DNA from: an uncultured Mycoplasmatota bacterium
GTDB lineage: Bacteria > Bacillota_I > Bacilli_A > RF39 > UBA660
Reading direction: 5' to 3'
Length of the DNA: 44,249 nt
Assembly (NCBI GenBank): GCA_900547995.1
Contig: URIY01000006.1
Span: 1 to 44,249, forward strand
Positions 44,066 to 44,249 of the stretch are shown piece by piece. The notes beneath the pieces were generated by a model. The model had not been told where the DNA came from and ran no database searches. It saw only the letters and a list, made by a program, of their open reading frames with translations. The position numbers and the translations under genes were made by a program. Every line of letters begins with the position of its first letter. Within the stretch, counting starts at the first letter, position 1.

Positions 44066-44249
44066 AAGCAAAATATATTAACTAAAAATATAGGAAAAGA
44101 TTATAGCGATATAAAACCTGTAATACAAATAAATTTTAACACATATGATATAGATAAAAATAGTCATAAGATATTAGATTTATTTACACTAAAAAATGAT
44201 AATAACTATGAGCTAACAAATATACTACAAATATACCATATCAATATTG
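44066..44249 (+). pseudogene. 5'-truncated Rpn/PD-(D/E)XK transposase-like fragment (continues past window)
   Basis: A frame without start codon follows the previous stop in the same phase and runs to the window end. It contains the family segment KPVIQINFNTYD and later LTNILQIYHINI, typical of the middle of Rpn/PDDEXK nuclease-family transposase proteins. The N-terminal catalytic part is absent, so this is a remnant. Its downstream part is not visible. Confidence 0.6.

Overview
The window is very AT-rich chromosomal DNA from a low-GC Gram-positive type bacterium. It has the standard code: TGA ends several genes and Trp is encoded by TGG. Strong AGGAGG-type ribosome sites, SufU/SufB, RpoZ, rpsO-pnp synteny and Bacilli-like promoters (TTGACA/TATAAT) suggest a gut Bacilli/Mollicutes-related lineage (RF39- or Erysipelotrichia-like). 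That placement is inference. Nothing here names a species.

Layout: (1) 1-4080: the tail of an unknown gene, then a self-contained operon of a TetR regulator, an ABC ATPase and two ABC-2 permeases, with a 20-bp perfect palindrome over the operon leader. (2) 4136-11140: a complete NAD salvage and recycling operon (nicotinamidase, nicotinate phosphoribosyltransferase, Nudix hydrolase, NAD synthetase, a divergent PRPP synthetase, NadD, PncC). It is followed by a decayed gene and an NrtR-type Nudix/winged-helix regulator. (3) 11132-14445: a LysR regulator divergent from an unusual three-gene operon, CoaC-type flavoprotein, class II aldolase-domain protein, CoaB-type ligase. (4) 14446-27054: an accessory, partly decayed stretch. 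It holds a broken surface-protein gene, two MFS-like carriers, a protein related to the helical/glycosylase-like domain of phage 5-hydroxymethyluracil DNA kinases paired with an unknown gene, a truncated copy of the LysR gene, a large Nudix fusion, a decayed hydrolase copy, a DUF1016/YhcG nuclease, a broken Nif3/YqfO-like gene, a Sel1-repeat protein, a GNAT acetyltransferase, an unknown protein and an RBBP9-like hydrolase. It ends at tRNA-Gly, whose 3' end and downstream region are imperfectly repeated about 4.1 kb to the left. (5) 27055-44249: conserved core: tRNA-Gly, sufU, sufB, ssb, a small XRE regulator, pyrimidine-nucleoside phosphorylase, rpoZ, uvrA, tRNA-Ile, tRNA-Glu, truB, a SWIM-SNF2 helicase, rpsO, three tandem paralogous small genes, pnp, a membrane-anchored protein and the start-less tail of an Rpn/PD-(D/E)XK family gene cut by the window end.

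How the genes work together: PncC and PncA feed nicotinic acid or its mononucleotide to PncB/NadD/NadE. The local PRPP synthetase would supply PncB's cosubstrate, the Nudix enzyme would clear ADP-ribose, and NrtR probably senses the pathway. The most interesting unexplained parts are the hmdU-kinase-like gene with its partner, the aldolase domain inside the coenzyme A gene pair, the triplicated gene between rpsO and pnp, and the repeat structure at tRNA-Gly. No rRNA gene, CRISPR array or intact transposase was found.
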